DNA of 64,000 bases from UBA1227 sp045629305 (GTDB taxonomy: Bacteria; Bacillota; Clostridia; Oscillospirales; Acutalibacteraceae): assembly GCA_045629305.1 (NCBI GenBank), contig JAZQQZ010000035.1:1-64000 (forward strand), written 5' to 3'. Position numbers and translations under genes: made by a program. Numbering within the stretch: position 1 is the first letter of the stretch; each line of letters opens with the position of its first letter. Below, in pieces: positions 26,084-35,542 of the stretch. Under the pieces are notes generated by a model that was not told the DNA's origin, ran no database searches, and saw only the letters and a program-made list of their open reading frames with translations.

Positions 26084-27127
26084 ATGATAGAAAATTCAAG
26101 CTCGAAGGCGTATGCCGATGCAGGAGTTGATATTACCGCCGGATACCGTGCGGTAGAACTTATGAAAAAACATATTGCCGCAACCGTCACACCTGGCGTT
26201 TGCTCTGATGTGGGCGGCTTTGGCGGTTTGTTCGCACTTGATGTTAACGGTATGAAAAAGCCGGCGCTTGTCAGCGGAACAGATGGTGTAGGAACAAAAC
26301 TGAAGATAGCATTCCTTATGGACAAGCACGACACAGTCGGCATCGACTGTGTTGCTATGTGTGTCAACGATGTTATTTGTTGTGGCGCAAAGCCGCTCTA
26401 CTTCCTTGACTATATTGCTTGCGGAAAGAATGTTCCGGAAAGAATAGCTGATATCGTCAAGGGCGTATGTGACGGTTGCGTTCAGTCCGGTGCAGCACTT
26501 ATCGGCGGTGAAACTGCTGAGATGCCAGGCTTCTATCCTGAAAACGAATACGACCTTGCCGGATATTGCACAGGTATCGTTGATCTTGAAAATATTATCG
26601 ACAATAAAACTATGTCTGAGGGTGATGTGATTATTGCGCTTCCATCTTCAGGCGTTCATTCAAATGGCTTTTCTCTTGTTAGAAAGGTGTTCGATATAGA
26701 GAACGCCGACATTAAAAAGCCATTGACAGAACTTGGTGGAAAATCACTTGGAGAAACACTCCTTACTCCAACTAAGATTTATGTAAAGCCAGTTCTCGCT
26801 TTGCTTGAAAAAGTTAAGGTTAAAGGTATCTCTCATATTACCGGTGGCGGTTTCTATGAGAATATACCAAGAAGCATTCCTGATGGATTTGGTGCTGTTA
26901 TAAATAAATCTGATGTACGTGTATTACCTATTTTCGATTTGATAGCGAAGACTGGAAATATTTCAGAACATGATATGTTTAACACCTTCAATATGGGTGT
27001 TGGAATGAGCATTGTAGTATCTAAAAATGATGTAGATGAAGCTATATCTATTTTGAAAGCAAACGGCGAAGATGCTTATGTAATAGGCGAAATTGTTCGC
27101 AGTGACGAGAAAGTCGTATTAAACTAA
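26084..27127 (+). CDS. purM: Phosphoribosylformylglycinamidine cyclo-ligase (AIR synthetase)
   Basis: The 347-aa product starts with YADAGVDITAGYRAVELMK and has VSGTDGVGTKLKIA, IGGETAEMPGFY and the GLY-rich HITGGGF block, all PurM signatures. It closes FGAM to AIR with ATP. It begins 4 nt after the purF stop. Confidence 0.97.
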   Translation: MIENSSSKAYADAGVDITAGYRAVELMKKHIAATVTPGVCSDVGGFGGLFALDVNGMKKPALVSGTDGVGTKLKIAFLMDKHDTVGIDCVAMCVNDVICCGAKPLYFLDYIACGKNVPERIADIVKGVCDGCVQSGAALIGGETAEMPGFYPENEYDLAGYCTGIVDLENIIDNKTMSEGDVIIALPSSGVHSNGFSLVRKVFDIENADIKKPLTELGGKSLGETLLTPTKIYVKPVLALLEKVKVKGISHITGGGFYENIPRSIPDGFGAVINKSDVRVLPIFDLIAKTGNISEHDMFNTFNMGVGMSIVVSKNDVDEAISILKANGEDAYVIGEIVRSDEKVVLN

Positions 27128-27152
27128 GACGCCATAATTGGAGGAATAGAAA

Positions 27153-27764
27153 ATGCGCGATAAAGTAAATATTGCGGTTCTTGTATCTGGAGGCGGCACT
27201 AATCTTCAAGCCCTTATAGATGCCCAGAAAAGCGGAATTATTAAAAGCGGAGAAATAACGCTTGTAATATCCAATAATCCAAACGCCTATGCTCTTACAC
27301 GTGCGAAGGATAACAACATCTCTTCTTGCGTTGTAACTAAAAAAGAGATGGGCAGCATGGAGGCAATGGAGGAAAAGATTATCTCCGTTCTTGAAGAAAA
27401 TCAGATCGATGTGATCGTGCTTGCCGGTTTTATGTGCATCTTAAGTGAGAAGTTTGCTAGTAAATATGATCATCGCATTATCAATATTCATCCGTCACTT
27501 ATCCCATCTTTCTGTGGTGAGGGATTTTATGGATTAAGGGTGCATGAGGCGGCTTTGGCAAAGGGCGTTAAAGTAACAGGTGCAACAGTTCATTTCGTCA
27601 ATGAAATTCCTGATGGCGGAGAAATTATCATGCAGAAAGCTGTTGAGATATTGGAAGATGATACTCCTGAGTCCTTGCAAAAACGTGTAATGGAGCAGGC
27701 TGAATGGATAATTCTTCCTGCGGCAACAGAAAAAGTATGTAATGAGTATTTAATGAAAGGCTGA
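27153..27764 (+). CDS. purN: Phosphoribosylglycinamide formyltransferase
   Basis: The 203-aa product has LVSGGGTNLQALIDA at the N-terminus, the catalytic INIHPSLIPSF stretch (Asn/His) and the GATVHFVNEIPDGG block with the catalytic Asp. It transfers a formyl group from 10-formyl-THF to GAR. This folate step links to the ZTP signal that controls the operon. Confidence 0.96.
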   Translation: MRDKVNIAVLVSGGGTNLQALIDAQKSGIIKSGEITLVISNNPNAYALTRAKDNNISSCVVTKKEMGSMEAMEEKIISVLEENQIDVIVLAGFMCILSEKFASKYDHRIINIHPSLIPSFCGEGFYGLRVHEAALAKGVKVTGATVHFVNEIPDGGEIIMQKAVEILEDDTPESLQKRVMEQAEWIILPAATEKVCNEYLMKG

Positions 27765-27769
27765 TATAG

Positions 27770-28504
27770 ATGGCAAAATTTGATTTGAAAGAATTATTGG
27801 CAAATAATACATATCCTGGCAGAGGAATCGTAATCGGCAAATCGGCAGATGGTAAAAGCGCTCTCTTCGCATATTTCATAATGGGAAGAAGCGTTAACAG
27901 TCGTAACCGTATTTTCGAAAGCTTTGAAGGTGGCATGCGCACCAAAGCTTTCGACGAAAGCAAACTCTCTGACCCAAGCTTGATTATTTATAATCCTTAT
28001 TTACAGCTCCCATCAATTGATATTGTTACCAATGGTGATCAGACCGATACAATTTACAATCAGATAAAAGAGGATGGAAATAAGGACGGCCTTTCTTTTG
28101 AGAGAGCTCTTAATACTAGAGAATTTGAGCCGGACGCACCGAACTTTACTCCACGTGTTTCCGGAATTTTAAATTATTGCTTCCAGAGCAATTCATTTAC
28201 ATATAAACTTTCCATACTTAAGAGTGCAAACAAAACTGCCGATGGCGGATGCAACCGTTTCGCATTTAGCTATGCACCGGTTGACGGCATAGGCCATTTC
28301 ATTCACACCTATAAGACAGATGGAGATCCAATTCCTTCATTTGAGGGTGAGCCAGAGGAAGTTGCACTTCCAAATACAGCAGAAGAATTGGCTGATATGG
28401 TATGGACCAATCTTAACGAAGATAATAAGGTTTCACTCTTCGTACGCCAGATTCCTCTTGATGGCAGTAAGCCAGTTGAAATCATAATCAACAAGAATAA
28501 ATAA
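27770..28504 (+). CDS. purO: Archaeal-type IMP cyclohydrolase (PurO-like)
   Basis: The 244-aa product begins with YPGRGIVIGKSADG and YFIMGRSVNSRNR, the hallmark segments of the PurO/IMP_cyclohyd family first known from archaea. It would close FAICAR to IMP, the final step of the pathway. It sits 6 nt after purN and 12 nt before the AICAR transformylase, which lacks its own cyclohydrolase domain, so the two replace the fused bacterial PurH. Confidence 0.88.
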   Translation: MAKFDLKELLANNTYPGRGIVIGKSADGKSALFAYFIMGRSVNSRNRIFESFEGGMRTKAFDESKLSDPSLIIYNPYLQLPSIDIVTNGDQTDTIYNQIKEDGNKDGLSFERALNTREFEPDAPNFTPRVSGILNYCFQSNSFTYKLSILKSANKTADGGCNRFAFSYAPVDGIGHFIHTYKTDGDPIPSFEGEPEEVALPNTAEELADMVWTNLNEDNKVSLFVRQIPLDGSKPVEIIINKNK

Positions 28505-28515
28505 GGAGAAACAAA

Positions 28516-29700
28516 ATGAAAGAATTTGAATTGAAATATGGTTGTAACCCTAATCAGAAACCAGCCAAAATATTTATGAATGACGGTAGTGAACTTCCGA
28601 TTGAAATTCTTTCCGGCAGACCGGGATACATCAATTTTCTTGATGCCTTTAACTCTTGGCAGTTAGTAAAAGAGTTAAAGGAAGCATTGGGACTTCCAGC
28701 TGTTGCATCATTTAAGCATGTAAGCCCAACTTCTGCTGCAGTAGGTATTAAGCTCTCTGAGAAACTTAAAAAAGCTTGTTTCGTTGATGATATTGAGGGA
28801 CTTGATGATTCTCCACTTGCTTGTGCTTATGCAAGAGCAAGAGGTACAGACCGTATGTGCTCATTCGGTGACTGGGTAGCACTTTCGGATGTATGTGATG
28901 TTACAACCGCTTTGATGATTCAGCGTGAGGTATCAGATGGAATTATTGCCCCAGGATATGAACCAGAAGCTCTTGAAATTCTTAAATCAAAGCGTAAAGG
29001 AAATTATAATATCGTTAAAATCGATGCAAATTATGTGCCACAGGAAATAGAGCACAAGCAGGTTTTCGGTATCACTTTTGAGCAGGGAAGAAACAATTTC
29101 AAAATTGATAAGGAATTGCTTTCCAATATCGTTACAAAGAACAAGGATATCCCTGAAAGCGCTGTTCGTGATTTGATTATTTCCTTGATAACACTTAAAT
29201 ATACTCAGTCCAATTCTGTATGCTTCGCATATGATGGACAGGCAATCGGTGTTGGAGCGGGTCAGCAGTCAAGAATCCATTGCACACGCCTTGCAGGTAG
29301 CAAGGCAGATACATGGTTCTTGCGTCAGAGTGATAAGGTACTGAACCTTCCATTCTTGCCAACAATTGGTAGACCTGACCGCGACAATGTTATCGATGCC
29401 TATATCAATAAGAATGAAGAAGATGTCTGTGCCGATGGTAATTGGCAGAAGTATTTCACAGAGCAGCCTTCATACTTTACTGATGCAGAGCAGAGAGCTT
29501 ACCTTGATACCATTACTGGTGTTTCATTGGGCTCAGATGCATTCTTCCCATTTAGCGATAATATCGACAGAGCGAAAAAGAGCGGTGTCTCTTATGTAGC
29601 AGAACCAGGCGGTTCTATTCGTGACGATCTTGTTATTGAGCGTGCTGATGGATATGACATGACAATGTCATTTACTGGTATGAGATTATTCCACCATTAA
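28516..29700 (+). CDS. purH: Stand-alone AICAR transformylase (PurH C-terminal type)
   Basis: The 394-aa product matches only the transformylase half of PurH: YGCNPNQKPA at the start, the catalytic FKHVSPTSAAVG (Lys67-His68), TQSNSVCFAYDGQAIGVGAGQQSRIHC and the ending FTGMRLFHH. The MGS-like IMP cyclohydrolase domain of usual ~510-aa PurH is missing and is supplied by the PurO-like gene just before. It formylates AICAR (ZMP), the ligand family sensed by the riboswitch upstream. Confidence 0.94.
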   Translation: MKEFELKYGCNPNQKPAKIFMNDGSELPIEILSGRPGYINFLDAFNSWQLVKELKEALGLPAVASFKHVSPTSAAVGIKLSEKLKKACFVDDIEGLDDSPLACAYARARGTDRMCSFGDWVALSDVCDVTTALMIQREVSDGIIAPGYEPEALEILKSKRKGNYNIVKIDANYVPQEIEHKQVFGITFEQGRNNFKIDKELLSNIVTKNKDIPESAVRDLIISLITLKYTQSNSVCFAYDGQAIGVGAGQQSRIHCTRLAGSKADTWFLRQSDKVLNLPFLPTIGRPDRDNVIDAYINKNEEDVCADGNWQKYFTEQPSYFTDAEQRAYLDTITGVSLGSDAFFPFSDNIDRAKKSGVSYVAEPGGSIRDDLVIERADGYDMTMSFTGMRLFHH

Positions 29701-29713
29701 TGAGGTATTAAAT

Positions 29714-30982
29714 ATGAAAATAATGGTAGTAGGCGGTGGCGGTCGTGAGCACGCCATCATAAAGAAGTTAAAAGAGAATAAGGATATAGAAAAGATATAT
29801 GCACTTCCTGGCAACGGCGGCATGGCCGACGATGCAGAGTGCGTCGATATCGGTGCGTGCGAACTTGATGAAGTTGTAAACTTCGCGCAGCAGAATAGCA
29901 TTGATTTTGCTGTTGTAGCACCTGACGACCCACTCGTTTTAGGTCTTGTTGATCGTTTAGAGGAAGTTGGAATACCATGCTTTGGACCTCGTGCAAATGC
30001 GGCTATAATTGAGGGAAGTAAAGTATTCTCTAAGAACTTGATGAAGAAATACGGTATTCCAACAGCTGAATATCAGGTATTTGATAATGCAAAGGCAGCA
30101 TTTGATTATATTAAGACCGCTCCTATACCTACAGTTATCAAAGCTGATGGTCTTGCTCTCGGCAAAGGCGTTATAATCGCCTTCACAAGGGAAGAGGCAG
30201 AGAATGCCATCACCGAAATTATGATGGATAAGAAGTTCGGTAAGAGCGGCGACAAGATTGTTGTCGAAGAATTCTTAGAAGGACCTGAGGTTTCTGTTTT
30301 GGCTTTCTGCGACGGTAAAACAGTTAAACCTATGGTTTCCTCTATGGACCATAAGAGAATCGGTGACGGTGATAAGGGACTTAATACCGGCGGTATGGGA
30401 ACAATAGCTCCTAACCCTTTCTATACAGAAGACGTAGCAAAAGAGTGCATGGAAACTATTTTCCTCCCAACTATAAATGCTATGAACACCGAGGGTAGAA
30501 CTTTTAAGGGATGCTTGTATTTCGGCTTGATGCTTACAAAGAACGGCCCTAAGGTAATCGAGTATAATTGCCGTTTCGGTGATCCGGAGACTCAGGTAGT
30601 ATTACCTCTTCTTGAGAGCGATTTGTATACAGTAATGAAGGCGGTTTCCGATGAGAAACTTTCTGATACAGAAGTAAAATTCAAGGATGCTTCCGCTTGC
30701 TGCGTAATCATGGCATCAAACGGTTATCCACAGTCTTATGATAAGGGCTTTGAAATTTCTATTTCTGATGAGGTAAAGGATTCCGTATTCGTTGCTGGTG
30801 CTAAACTTGAGAGCGGCAAATTACTTACATCAGGCGGTAGAGTATTAGGCGTTACAGCTATTGGCGACAGCCTTGAAAACGCAATCAAATCTGCTTATGA
30901 AAAGGTAGAGAAGGTAAGCTTCAATAATGCCTATTTCAGAAAAGATATCGGCGCAAAAGCTTTGAGAGGGGAACAAAAGTAA
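29714..30982 (+). CDS. purD: Phosphoribosylamine-glycine ligase
   Basis: The 422-aa ATP-grasp enzyme has VVGGGGREHAIIKKL, the PTVIKADGLALGKGV loop, SMDHKRIGDGDKGLNTGGMG and EYNCRFGDPETQVVLP. It joins glycine to phosphoribosylamine, the unstable product of the neighbouring PurF. Start ATG 29714 follows a weak TGAGGT site. Confidence 0.96.
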   Translation: MKIMVVGGGGREHAIIKKLKENKDIEKIYALPGNGGMADDAECVDIGACELDEVVNFAQQNSIDFAVVAPDDPLVLGLVDRLEEVGIPCFGPRANAAIIEGSKVFSKNLMKKYGIPTAEYQVFDNAKAAFDYIKTAPIPTVIKADGLALGKGVIIAFTREEAENAITEIMMDKKFGKSGDKIVVEEFLEGPEVSVLAFCDGKTVKPMVSSMDHKRIGDGDKGLNTGGMGTIAPNPFYTEDVAKECMETIFLPTINAMNTEGRTFKGCLYFGLMLTKNGPKVIEYNCRFGDPETQVVLPLLESDLYTVMKAVSDEKLSDTEVKFKDASACCVIMASNGYPQSYDKGFEISISDEVKDSVFVAGAKLESGKLLTSGGRVLGVTAIGDSLENAIKSAYEKVEKVSFNNAYFRKDIGAKALRGEQK

Positions 30983-33900
30983 GTGGTATATAGAATTTTT
31001 GTTGAAAAAAAGCCAGAACTTGCTCATGAAGCAAAAGCATTAAAAAATGAATTGGTTTCACTTCTCGGAATCAAAGGAATTGATGATTTACGAATCATCA
31101 ATCGATATGATGCCGAGAACATTACAGAGGAACTATTTAAGAACTCAATCTTAACGGTTTTCTCAGAGCCTCAACTTGATATAGTTTACGATACCCTTTC
31201 ATGTGATGATAAAATTGCTTTTGCAGTTGAATATCTTCCAGGACAATTCGACCAGCGTGCGGATTCTGCTGCACAGTGCATTCAGCTTAGTGCACAGTGC
31301 GAGCGTCCAATTATCCGCACAGCGAAGATATATCTTCTTTCCGGAAACATTTCGGATGAAGAACTCGAAAAAGTCAAGAAGTATGTTATTAACCCTGTTG
31401 AAGCAAGAGAGACTGGCTTTGAATTGCCAGAAACACTCGCTGCAAAGTATGAAATACCTACAACGGTTAAGACACTTGACGGATTTATAAATCTTACAAA
31501 AGACCAACTTTCTGAGTTTGTTACAAATTACGGTCTTGCTATGGACCTCGATGATATTGCTTTCTGTCAGCATTACTTCATGTCAGAGCACCGTGATCCA
31601 ACAATCACAGAAATCCGTATGATAGATACGTATTGGTCTGACCATTGTCGTCATACAACATTCTTAACAGTTATTGACGACGTAAAGTTCGAAGATAAAC
31701 TTTTGCAGGACACATATAACGATTATATTGCTACTCGTGCAAAGCTTGGCAGAACTAAACCAATCTGCCTCATGGATATTGCAACTCTTGCTGTAAAGGC
31801 ACTCAAAGAAGAGGGTAAGCTCGACAAGCTTGACGAGAGTGAAGAGATCAATGCCTGCACTGTAAAGATAGACGTAGAGGTTGACGGTGTAACTGAGCCG
31901 TGGCTTTTACTCTTTAAAAATGAGACACACAATCACCCTACAGAGATTGAGCCGTTTGGTGGCGCCGCAACATGTATCGGCGGTGCTATCCGTGATCCAC
32001 TTTCAGGCCGTTCTTATGTATACGGTGCTATGCGTGTAACGGGAGCTGCCGACCCAACTAAACCAATTGAGGAAACTATACCTGGCAAGCTTCCACAGAG
32101 AAAAATTGTTACTACTGCCGCTGCAGGATATTCTTCATACGGTAATCAGATAGGTCTTGCTACCGGTATTGTTGACGAAATTTATCACCCAGGCTATGCT
32201 GCAAAGCGAATGGAAATTGGTGCTGTTATTGCGGCAGCTCCAGAGAAGAATGTTCGCCGTGAAGTACCTGCACCTGGCGATGTGGTTATATTGCTCGGTG
32301 GTGCTACTGGCCGCGATGGTTGCGGCGGTGCAACCGGCTCATCTAAATCTCATACAGCACAGTCACTCGAGACCTGTGGTGCAGAGGTACAGAAGGGTAA
32401 TGCACCTGAAGAGAGAAAACTTCAGCGTCTCTTTAGAAACTATGACGCTTGCCGTATGATTAAGCGCTGCAATGATTTCGGCGCAGGCGGTGTCTCAGTT
32501 GCTATCGGTGAGCTCGCTGATGGATTACATATCAATCTTGACCTTGTCCCTAAGAAATATGACGGACTTGATGGCACAGAGCTTGCAATAAGTGAAAGCC
32601 AGGAGAGAATGGCAGTTGTTGTTGAGAAGGAAAATGTTGACGCATTTCTTTCTATTGCAAACAGCGAAAATCTTTCCGCTACACCAGTTGCTGTTGTAAC
32701 TGAGGAGCCACGTCTTGTAATGGAATGGAACGGCAAAACAATTGTTGATGTAAGCCGTGAATTCTTGAATTCAAATGGTGCTGAAAAGCACATCTCTATA
32801 ATTGCGGAAAATCCGGCAGAGATCACAAAGTCGGTTGACGGTTCATTTACAGATAATATGACTAAAACCGCAACCGATTTAAACACATGCTCTAAGCGCG
32901 GACTTTCCGAAAGATTTGACTCGACCATTGGCGCCGGAACGGTACTTATGCCGTTCGGCGGTAAGAACCAGCTCACACCTATTCAGGCAATGGTTCAGAA
33001 AGTTAGCGTTGAAAAGCAGCATACAAGCAATTGCTCTTTGATGGCTTTCGGTTACAACCCATTTATAACCGAGCAAAGCCCATATCATGGCGCATACTTC
33101 GCAGTGGTTGAATCAGTTTGTAAGCTCATCGCTACAGGCGCTGATTTCAAAGATGTATATCTGACATTCCAAGAGTACTTTAAGCATCCAGGAAAGGACG
33201 GCAAGCGCTGGAGCCAGCCAGTATCCGCTTTGCTCGGTGCTTTCCGTGCACAGATGGATCTTGGAATAGGAGCAATCGGTGGTAAAGACTCGATGAGTGG
33301 TACATTTGAGGATATCGATGTTCCACCTACACTTGTTTCTTTCGCAGTTACAACTTCTAAAACTGATAGGATAGTATCACCTGAGTTTAAGAAAGCAGGC
33401 AACAAACTCATCCTTATTAAAACTGATTATGATGAAAACGGTTTGCCGAAGACAGATTCCCTTATGAAGAATATGTCTTTGACAGCAGAGCTCTTGAAAT
33501 CAGGCAAAGCAGTTTCTTGCTACACTCCAGGAATGGGTGGCATTGCTGAAGCAGTTATGAAGATGGCTTTCGGCAACTCATTAGGATTTAAGTTTAATGA
33601 TAACCTTACTATCCAAGACATTTTCGGATATTCATACGCTTCATTCTTACTCGAGGTTTCTGACCCTGAGGATTATGAAGTAATCGGTGAGATAACAGCA
33701 GAACAGAATATTTGCTATAAGAACGAAGCACTTTCTCTTGATAAGCTTCTTTCACTTTATGAGAACAAGCTCGAGGGCGTTTATTCTTGCAATATAGAGA
33801 ACTCTGACACACGTCATGATGCTTTCTCATATGTTGCACAGGAAAGATGTGCTCCAGCTATTAAGACAGCGAAGCCTAAGGTTTTGATTCCTGTATTCCC

Positions 33901-34669
33901 AGGTACGAACTGTGAGTTCGATTCTGCGAAGGCAGTACGTGATGCCGGAGCAGAACCAGAGATTCTTGTAATCAACAACAGAAGCGCTGATGGCATAAAA
34001 GAAAGCGTTGAGCGTTTCTCAAAATCACTTTCTACATCACAGATGGTATTCTTACCTGGTGGATTCTCAGGTGGCGACGAACCAGACGGAAGTGCGAAGT
34101 TCATTACTGCATTCATGCGTAACCCTGAGATCAAAGAGGGTATTACTGATCTCTTAGAGAATCGTGATGGACTTATGTGCGGTATTTGTAACGGTTTCCA
34201 GGCACTCGTTAAATTGGGACTTGTTCCATTTGGCAAGATTACAGAGCCAAATGAGGATTACCCAACTCTTACATACAATACAATCGCTCATCACCAATCA
34301 AGAATTGTTAGAACAAGAATTTGCTCTAACAAATCTCCATGGCTTTCTCTTGTAGAAGTTGGCGATATTATCAATGTTCCAATTTCTCATGGTGAAGGTA
34401 GATTTATTGCAAGTGAAGAAATGATTAGAAAGCTTGCTGAAAACGGACAGATTGCAACACAGTATGTTGACCTATCTGGCAACGTCAGCAACGATGTTCA
34501 CTTCACTCCTAACGATTCTGCATTTGCTATCGAAGGTATAACTTCACCTGATGGTCGTGTCTTCGGCAAAATGGGACACAGCGAACGTGTTGGCAATGGA
34601 CTTTATAAGAACGTTCCTGGCAACTACGATATTCGCATGTTCGAATCAGCAGTAAAATATTTCAAATAG
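30983..34669 (+). CDS. purL: FGAM synthase, long fused form
   Basis: The 1228-aa product fuses the synthetase (HCRHTTF near residue 215; FKNETHNHPTEIEPFGGAAT near ~312; GGKDSMSGT near ~770) with a C-terminal class I glutaminase (PVFPGTNCEFD; nucleophile in MCGICNGFQ; SHGEGRF for the His/Glu pair). It turns FGAR into FGAM with ATP and glutamine. The GTG start directly abuts the purD stop, with GAGAGGGGAAC upstream. Unlike PurF here, its glutaminase triad looks intact. Confidence 0.96.
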   Translation: MVYRIFVEKKPELAHEAKALKNELVSLLGIKGIDDLRIINRYDAENITEELFKNSILTVFSEPQLDIVYDTLSCDDKIAFAVEYLPGQFDQRADSAAQCIQLSAQCERPIIRTAKIYLLSGNISDEELEKVKKYVINPVEARETGFELPETLAAKYEIPTTVKTLDGFINLTKDQLSEFVTNYGLAMDLDDIAFCQHYFMSEHRDPTITEIRMIDTYWSDHCRHTTFLTVIDDVKFEDKLLQDTYNDYIATRAKLGRTKPICLMDIATLAVKALKEEGKLDKLDESEEINACTVKIDVEVDGVTEPWLLLFKNETHNHPTEIEPFGGAATCIGGAIRDPLSGRSYVYGAMRVTGAADPTKPIEETIPGKLPQRKIVTTAAAGYSSYGNQIGLATGIVDEIYHPGYAAKRMEIGAVIAAAPEKNVRREVPAPGDVVILLGGATGRDGCGGATGSSKSHTAQSLETCGAEVQKGNAPEERKLQRLFRNYDACRMIKRCNDFGAGGVSVAIGELADGLHINLDLVPKKYDGLDGTELAISESQERMAVVVEKENVDAFLSIANSENLSATPVAVVTEEPRLVMEWNGKTIVDVSREFLNSNGAEKHISIIAENPAEITKSVDGSFTDNMTKTATDLNTCSKRGLSERFDSTIGAGTVLMPFGGKNQLTPIQAMVQKVSVEKQHTSNCSLMAFGYNPFITEQSPYHGAYFAVVESVCKLIATGADFKDVYLTFQEYFKHPGKDGKRWSQPVSALLGAFRAQMDLGIGAIGGKDSMSGTFEDIDVPPTLVSFAVTTSKTDRIVSPEFKKAGNKLILIKTDYDENGLPKTDSLMKNMSLTAELLKSGKAVSCYTPGMGGIAEAVMKMAFGNSLGFKFNDNLTIQDIFGYSYASFLLEVSDPEDYEVIGEITAEQNICYKNEALSLDKLLSLYENKLEGVYSCNIENSDTRHDAFSYVAQERCAPAIKTAKPKVLIPVFPGTNCEFDSAKAVRDAGAEPEILVINNRSADGIKESVERFSKSLSTSQMVFLPGGFSGGDEPDGSAKFITAFMRNPEIKEGITDLLENRDGLMCGICNGFQALVKLGLVPFGKITEPNEDYPTLTYNTIAHHQSRIVRTRICSNKSPWLSLVEVGDIINVPISHGEGRFIASEEMIRKLAENGQIATQYVDLSGNVSNDVHFTPNDSAFAIEGITSPDGRVFGKMGHSERVGNGLYKNVPGNYDIRMFESAVKYFK

Positions 34670-34696
34670 TTACAACTATGCATAGGAGGCAAGTCA

Positions 34697-35542
34697 ATGA
34701 AAGATTACACCGAATATATTGATTCAGAGCTTTCTGATTTTAATGACCCTACCTATGAAGAGGACCTTGCAAAATTTAAAGCAAAGCGCAAGAGCGCTAT
34801 GCGTGATCGAGAGGTTGTTTTAAGAAAACGTGGTCTCTCTGATGCCCAGGTTATCTTTGACCTCATCATCAGTGAGAACAGCAACGTAAGAAACGAATTT
34901 ATAGAAGAGAAAAAGCAAACTTTAGAAGACAATATCGAAAAGCGTCTCTTCAAAATTAAAATTCTCCTCTCAGTTGTATATTTCATCTTCGTAGGAATAA
35001 CATATTTTGCAGTATCGTTCACCACCCATCATTGGGACCTCTCATGGCTTATAATTGTGGGTTCCATTGTGCTATATGCGGATTTCTTGCTCGTAATGCC
35101 AAGGACATTGCATTACAGAGGAGAGCGCACCTTAAAGTTCTCCTACGCGCTCTATTTGGCGCTCATTTTAATTGCGCTCTTCGTTTGGCTCATTATTGAG
35201 ATCCAAACCCACGGCGACACGCACATCAGTTGGATTGTACTTACATCCACACTCTCTATTGTCAGTTTCTTTGACACCTTTGTGCCACGCCTTGCGCATG
35301 AAAAGCATGCAATCTTCCACACCTATCTCGGTGCGCCTATCACCTGCATATTCATCTATGTAACACTTGGTCTTACAGGCCTAATCGGATGGCATGTCGG
35401 TTGGCTTATCATCTTTATAGGCATAGCAATCTCGCTGCTTGCCCTAGCTATTGACACCTATCACAAGTATGGTCTTCGAGCTCGTGCCGAAAAGCTCCGC
35501 CTTGAGAGATATGCAAACAAGGAGGGTGATATTAATGGCTAA
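34697..35542 (+). CDS. Unknown six-helix membrane protein with charged N-terminal domain
   Basis: The 281-aa product has a hydrophilic N-terminal ~85 residues (Lys/Glu/Asp-rich helices) followed by about six membrane segments (~87-108, 115-135, 148-167, 177-195, 209-230, 234-254) and a basic C-tail. I do not recognise the family. It follows purL by 27 nt, has an AGGAGG site and overlaps the next gene (condensation-like) by 8 nt, so the two are translationally linked. It could be a partner that moves or presents the acyltransferase's product. Confidence 0.7.
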   Translation: MKDYTEYIDSELSDFNDPTYEEDLAKFKAKRKSAMRDREVVLRKRGLSDAQVIFDLIISENSNVRNEFIEEKKQTLEDNIEKRLFKIKILLSVVYFIFVGITYFAVSFTTHHWDLSWLIIVGSIVLYADFLLVMPRTLHYRGERTLKFSYALYLALILIALFVWLIIEIQTHGDTHISWIVLTSTLSIVSFFDTFVPRLAHEKHAIFHTYLGAPITCIFIYVTLGLTGLIGWHVGWLIIFIGIAISLLALAIDTYHKYGLRARAEKLRLERYANKEGDING

